64,000 bases of DNA, taken from NCBI RefSeq assembly GCF_019175285.1, contig NC_056522.1, positions 231,383,613 to 231,447,612 of the forward strand, read 5' to 3'. This DNA comes from Sceloporus undulatus (lineage: Eukaryota > Chordata > Lepidosauria > Squamata > Phrynosomatidae). Of the stretch, positions 60,582 to 64,000 are shown piece after piece; within the stretch, counting starts at the first letter, position 1; the number at the start of each line of letters is the position of its first letter. A model generated the notes under the pieces. It searched no databases. It was not told where the DNA came from and worked only from the letters and a program-made list of their open reading frames with translations. Both the position numbers and the translations under genes were made by a program.

Positions 60582-61107
60582 ATATCCAGGGGTAGCTGTG
60601 TTGGCCATATAGCAAAGTACAGAACCATCCAAAATCCAGAGAGATACCTTTATCGGAACAAGCAAAATGTACATTATACATGTGGCAAGCTTTGAAGGTC
60701 CACTGACTTCTTCATCAGGCAAAAAATCATACAGGAGAAAGAAAGGTGGTGGTGGGGGGTGGGCGATGCTGTTAGTCATAGCCCTGATCTCAAATGCAGT
60801 AGCTTTTTATCTTGCTGAAAGAATTTAAAGTTTATTTCCGAGACTGAATCTCCCAGTATGCACATGGCCAGGAGGAGGAGGAGGAGGAAGAGGAGGAGGG
60901 GCCACCTGCATGAACACCTTTCCGTAACATCTGAACTGAGGATAACAACTACAACATCTGGACCAAATGCAGGCCTACCACTAACACCCTCAATTTTTTG
61001 GCCTGATGAAAAAGCCAGTGGCGTTTTGAAAGCTTGCAACATGTATAATGTGCATTTTGATGGCCCAATAAAGATACCACTCTTTTGTGGATTTTGGATG
61101 ATAGTGT
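60582..61107. mobile_element. Palindromic DNA element, family E
   Basis: The arm at about 60627-60727 (ATCCAAAATCCAGAGAGATA, TACATTATACATGTGGCAAG, TTCTTCATCAGGC) returns inverted at about 60995-61105 (GCCTGATGAAAAAGCCAGTG, CTTGCAACATGTATAATGTG, TGGATTTTGGATGAT). The centre holds an (AGG)n tract at about 60871-60900. Confidence 0.7.
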
Positions 61108-61450
61108 ATGTTCCAGAAAAGCAGTTATTGAACCGGACACACAATTGTTTGTATTTTCAGAATTTTAAAAAGTGTTACGCACATTTCCTCTTGAAAAACC
61201 GAGTTCCAACTGAACTCAATAGGAGTTGCATCTGAGTACACCTGAGACTGTGCTATCTGTGCTGTCTGCTGCTTTAATCTTTTGGGGTTTTTTGTTTCTA
61301 GTAGTTGAATTTTATTTAAAATTGTATCACTTGTAGTGCCCGGAATCATATACGGAAGCAAGCAAATATTTATTCCACCAACCAGGTACTTTATCATCCT
61401 GACATCAAAAGTTCAGATACTCTAATACAAAGATGAGATACTCTTTTTCT

Positions 61451-61677
61451 CTGTATGTAGAGAGATTTTGTAGCACCTTTGAGACTAAATGAAATAAAGA
61501 AGTTGGCAGCATGAGCATTCGTAGACTTCAGTCTACTTCCTCAGATGCACATAGGAAGTAGACTGTAGTCTATGAAAGCTTATGCTGGCAACTTCTTTCT
61601 TTCAATTAGTCTCAAAGATGCTACAAGATCTCTCTACATACTGATTCTACATACTAACACTGCTATATCTTTGAATC
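61451..61677. mobile_element. Palindromic MITE family C, copy 3
   Basis: CTGTATGTAGAGAGATTTTG, AGCACCTTTGAGACTAA and GTCTACTTCCTCAGATGC, then the inverse TAGACTGTAGTCTATGAAAG, AGTCTCAAAGATGCTACAAG and ATCTCTCTACATACTG. The cleanest copy in the window. Confidence 0.8.
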
Positions 61678-61780
61678 CTTTTCTCTGCTTCCTCACACAA
61701 TAATTTTGTCTCTATTTCTTGCCTTACTCATCTTCACTTACCTTTTATCTAAAAACCTAAAACATCCAAGACTGGCAACT

Positions 61781-62385
61781 TGTACAGATTTTGCACCACC
61801 TTTGAGACTGTGAAAAAAGTTATAGCATAAGCTTTCATGGACTTGGTCTGCTTCCTCAGATGCAAGGAATGAACTGGTGCCCAGGAAGGACCTTTACAAT
61901 CAGACCATGAATATCCATAGAAATGCCAAACTTGTGGATATGGTGATGAGCTGTGAAGTTAAATTTTAACTACAGTTGTTGAGGGGCAAAAGTAGGAGGA
62001 AAGATGTTGGCTAAGGCCAGTGTGGGTTGATGATTATATATTAAATGAGAAATTTGGAATTGCAAAGATGGAACGAGGAATCTATGTGAAGGAAGTAGAC
62101 CAGGGCTGCCTCTGCACTGCAGAAATAATGCAGTTTGACATCACTGGAACTGCCATGGCTCAATGCTGCAGAATCCTGGAATTTTTAGTTTGTTGTGGCA
62201 CCGGAGCCCTCTGACAGAGAAGGTTAGATGGCTTACACAACCACAGTTCCCAGAGTTCCATAATACTGAGCCATGGCAGTTAAAGTGGTGTCAAACTGGA
62301 TTATTTCTACAGTGTGGATACAGTCCAAGTCTACAAAAGCTTACGCTACAACCTCTTTTGTGCAGTTAAGTCTCAAAGGTGGTCC
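61781..62385. mobile_element. Palindromic MITE family C, copy 4, split by a family A insertion
   Basis: Left arm 61781-61862 (GCACCACCTTTGAGACTG, GGACTTGGTCTGCTTCCTCA). The right arm resumes at 62089-62101 (GAAGTAGACC) and 62327-62385 (AAGTCTACAAAAGCTTACGC, AGTCTCAAAGGTGG). A family A element fills the break in the right arm. Confidence 0.7.
62111..62323. mobile_element. Palindromic MITE family A, copy 4 (nested)
   Basis: TGCACTGCAGAAATAATGCA, TGCCATGGCTCAATGCTGCA and CTCTGACAGAGAAGG, with the inverse TACTGAGCCATGGCAGTTAA and GGATTATTTCTACAGTGTGG at right. Confidence 0.82.
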
Positions 62386-62551
62386 CCAGGCCCATCTTTG
62401 TGCTCCCGAGGATGTGCCAAAAAGTTCTTGGAGCCCATTTTTTTAAAAGGGGCCCCACCCCACCCTACATCACCTTCAAATGTGGCAGAATTGCTTCTCT
62501 TATTCCCCATCCCCAGCTGAAAAAAGGGACAAAACCAAAAGCATTTCTTGA

Positions 62552-62738
62552 TAGGTATCTTCAAGTCATTTATGGTGATCCTAAGGCAAACCTCTCATAG
62601 GGATTTTCTTGGCAAGATTTGTTTAGTGTATCTTTGCAGCTCTAAGGCTGAGAACGTGACTTTCCCAAGGTTCTTGGCTGAGCTGGGGATTCAAACCTTG
62701 GTCTCCAGAGTCGTACTCCAATGGTTACTACACCACAC
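62552..62738 (-). repeat. tRNA-derived CORE/MIR-like SINE, copy 5
   Basis: CTTCAAGTCATTTATGGTGA, GGGATTTTCTTGGCAAGATT, GACTTTCCCAAGGTTCTTGG and GGGGATTCAAACCTTGGTCT: tail, CORE block and B-box complement. Confidence 0.75.
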
Positions 62739-62744
62739 ATTTCC

Positions 62745-64000
62745 AGTTCTAGGGAAATGTGCCTGTGCACCCTGCCAAAGTGAAAACCAGTCCCTTCCTC
62801 CTGGACAGTTGCCCACCCTCCTTATATAATTTCATCTCTTGGCCCATGGTTTGCCTTAGCTCCTCAGATTCCCTTCATGAAAATGCTCATTCAGGTATAT
62901 TTTTCTGCAGTGAAGACAGACATAGCTTTTAACTGTCCCTTCACTCAGTGTCATTCCTTTCTCCTTTTACTCAGTGTTACTATAATTTCAGTAGACAGGT
63001 GTATAGAACAGAGGAATTTTGTGAAAGTGATCTAATTCCCAGAAAAGCTTTGACACTAAGTCTACAGTCCTAAATCCAGGATATAGTGATGGGGGAGAGG
63101 TACAACAGTTACTCCCTCAGTATAATATCTAGCTTATGTGAGATCCACCTAACACATACATTTACATCAGTGATCTCCTGAAGTCAATGATTAAACTTTC
63201 ATTGTTTATGAGTATCTATCATGAAATTTTTTTAAACAGTTTTGTGAATATGTGAACCATCAGCTATATCCACTTCTTTTTAAAGTAATTTCTATCATTT
63301 TAAAAGAGTCTACCAGGAAACCTGTACTTGTAAACATTTATTTTTTTTTTCAAACTGAAGAAAGGCTTGCATCAGCACACATTGTACAGCCTTGCAAATT
63401 ATACAGAAATTGAAGAAGGTGTCTCCTTTATATGTGCAATGAATCATTTGATGTCCAGTGATCCTCTACAAATGATGAAAAAAAACATTTAAACCACTTA
63501 AGAAGTTTCCAGCACTTATCAAATGCAATTACTCTTACAGTAAAAAAAAGAAAAGAAAAGAAAGAGAAACATATTGATGGGAACACAATTAAAGTGCAAA
63601 CTTCTTGCCATTTAGGGAGTCACATTAAATTTCCTCACCATTTATTGAAAACCAATGGGCTCCAGTTAAAATTATCTTCAGTGTTCATTTTTTCCCTTGA
63701 AAGTAGGCTTTACTGGCAGTTATTAGTTCACTTCTCCTAAGTAAATCTAAAAAGGGAAGGATTGGAGAAGGTCTTCAGTAGCTATTGTTTGACTCTGTTA
63801 CTTTTGGAAGAGAAAAGGGAAGAGAAATATGCTGCCTTCCTTGCCTTTTGCCCATTGGACTAGGAACACAGTGTAATTCCTTAGGAGTTCTTCTCTCTTT
63901 CCCTTTCAGTCCCTTAAACTGATAGAAGTGTGCTGGCTGTGTGCAAAGGGATTACAAAATAGAGGTTAAGAATATGAATATTCCTTATGAACAAAGGTTT
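62745..64000 (-). other. Non-repetitive flank, possible 3' UTR of R3HDM1 (unproven)
   Basis: No coding exon and no known repeat were recognised. On the minus strand an AATAAA lies at 63337-63342 with AT-rich DNA upstream of it, and human synteny puts R3HDM1 here in this orientation. This is inference from position only. Confidence 0.2.

Noticed and set aside
1-64000. CRISPR arrays, operons, bacterial terminators or phage genes
   Set aside because: The window is vertebrate nuclear DNA with spliced genes; the only regular repeats are microsatellites and local duplications.
1-64000. LTR retroelement or endogenous virus
   Set aside because: No long terminal repeat pair, gag, protease or envelope-like sequence was recognised. 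The reverse transcriptase pieces are all of LINE type.

Overview
The window looks like nuclear DNA of a squamate reptile, most likely a lizard. Two conserved vertebrate genes with GT-AG introns lie in repeat-rich DNA containing CR1, L2-like, L1 and Bov-B/RTE LINE pieces, 5S-rRNA-derived SINEs, CORE/MIR-like tRNA SINEs and many short palindromic DNA transposons. The gene order also fits: in human, R3HDM1, UBXN4 and LCT lie in that order, with UBXN4 and LCT converging tail to tail, and here LCT (+) converges on UBXN4 (-). The species cannot be named from the sequence.

Left half (about 2.05-33.6 kb, + strand): the gene for lactase-phlorizin hydrolase, LCT, missing only its 5' end. Fifteen exons join in one open frame of 1,681 codons plus stop. 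They cover the end of glycosyl-hydrolase-1 (GH1) region I, all of regions II, III and IV, a C-terminal membrane anchor and a short cytoplasmic tail. Both catalytic glutamates are present in regions II, III and IV. Human region II has lost one of them.

Right half (34.7-58.4 kb, - strand): a complete UBXN4 gene (erasin, an ER-membrane UBX protein that recruits p97/VCP for ER-associated degradation). Thirteen exons encode 492 residues, including a 29-nt microexon and one GC-AG intron. Its CpG-rich promoter has a roughly 125-bp tandem duplication and three perfect GCGCATGCGC palindromes of NRF1 type. About 1.1 kb separates the candidate polyA signals of the two genes.

Right flank (58.7-64 kb): a pile-up of repeats (a Bov-B LINE, palindromic MITEs, one of them nested in another) and then about 1.2 kb of non-repetitive DNA. 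By synteny that last stretch may hold the 3' UTR of R3HDM1, but no R3HDM1 coding sequence was seen.

The two genes are neighbours by ancient synteny, not by a shared pathway: LCT acts outside the cell on the gut brush border and UBXN4 acts in ER protein quality control. No operon, CRISPR array, functional rRNA or tRNA gene, or LTR element was recognised.
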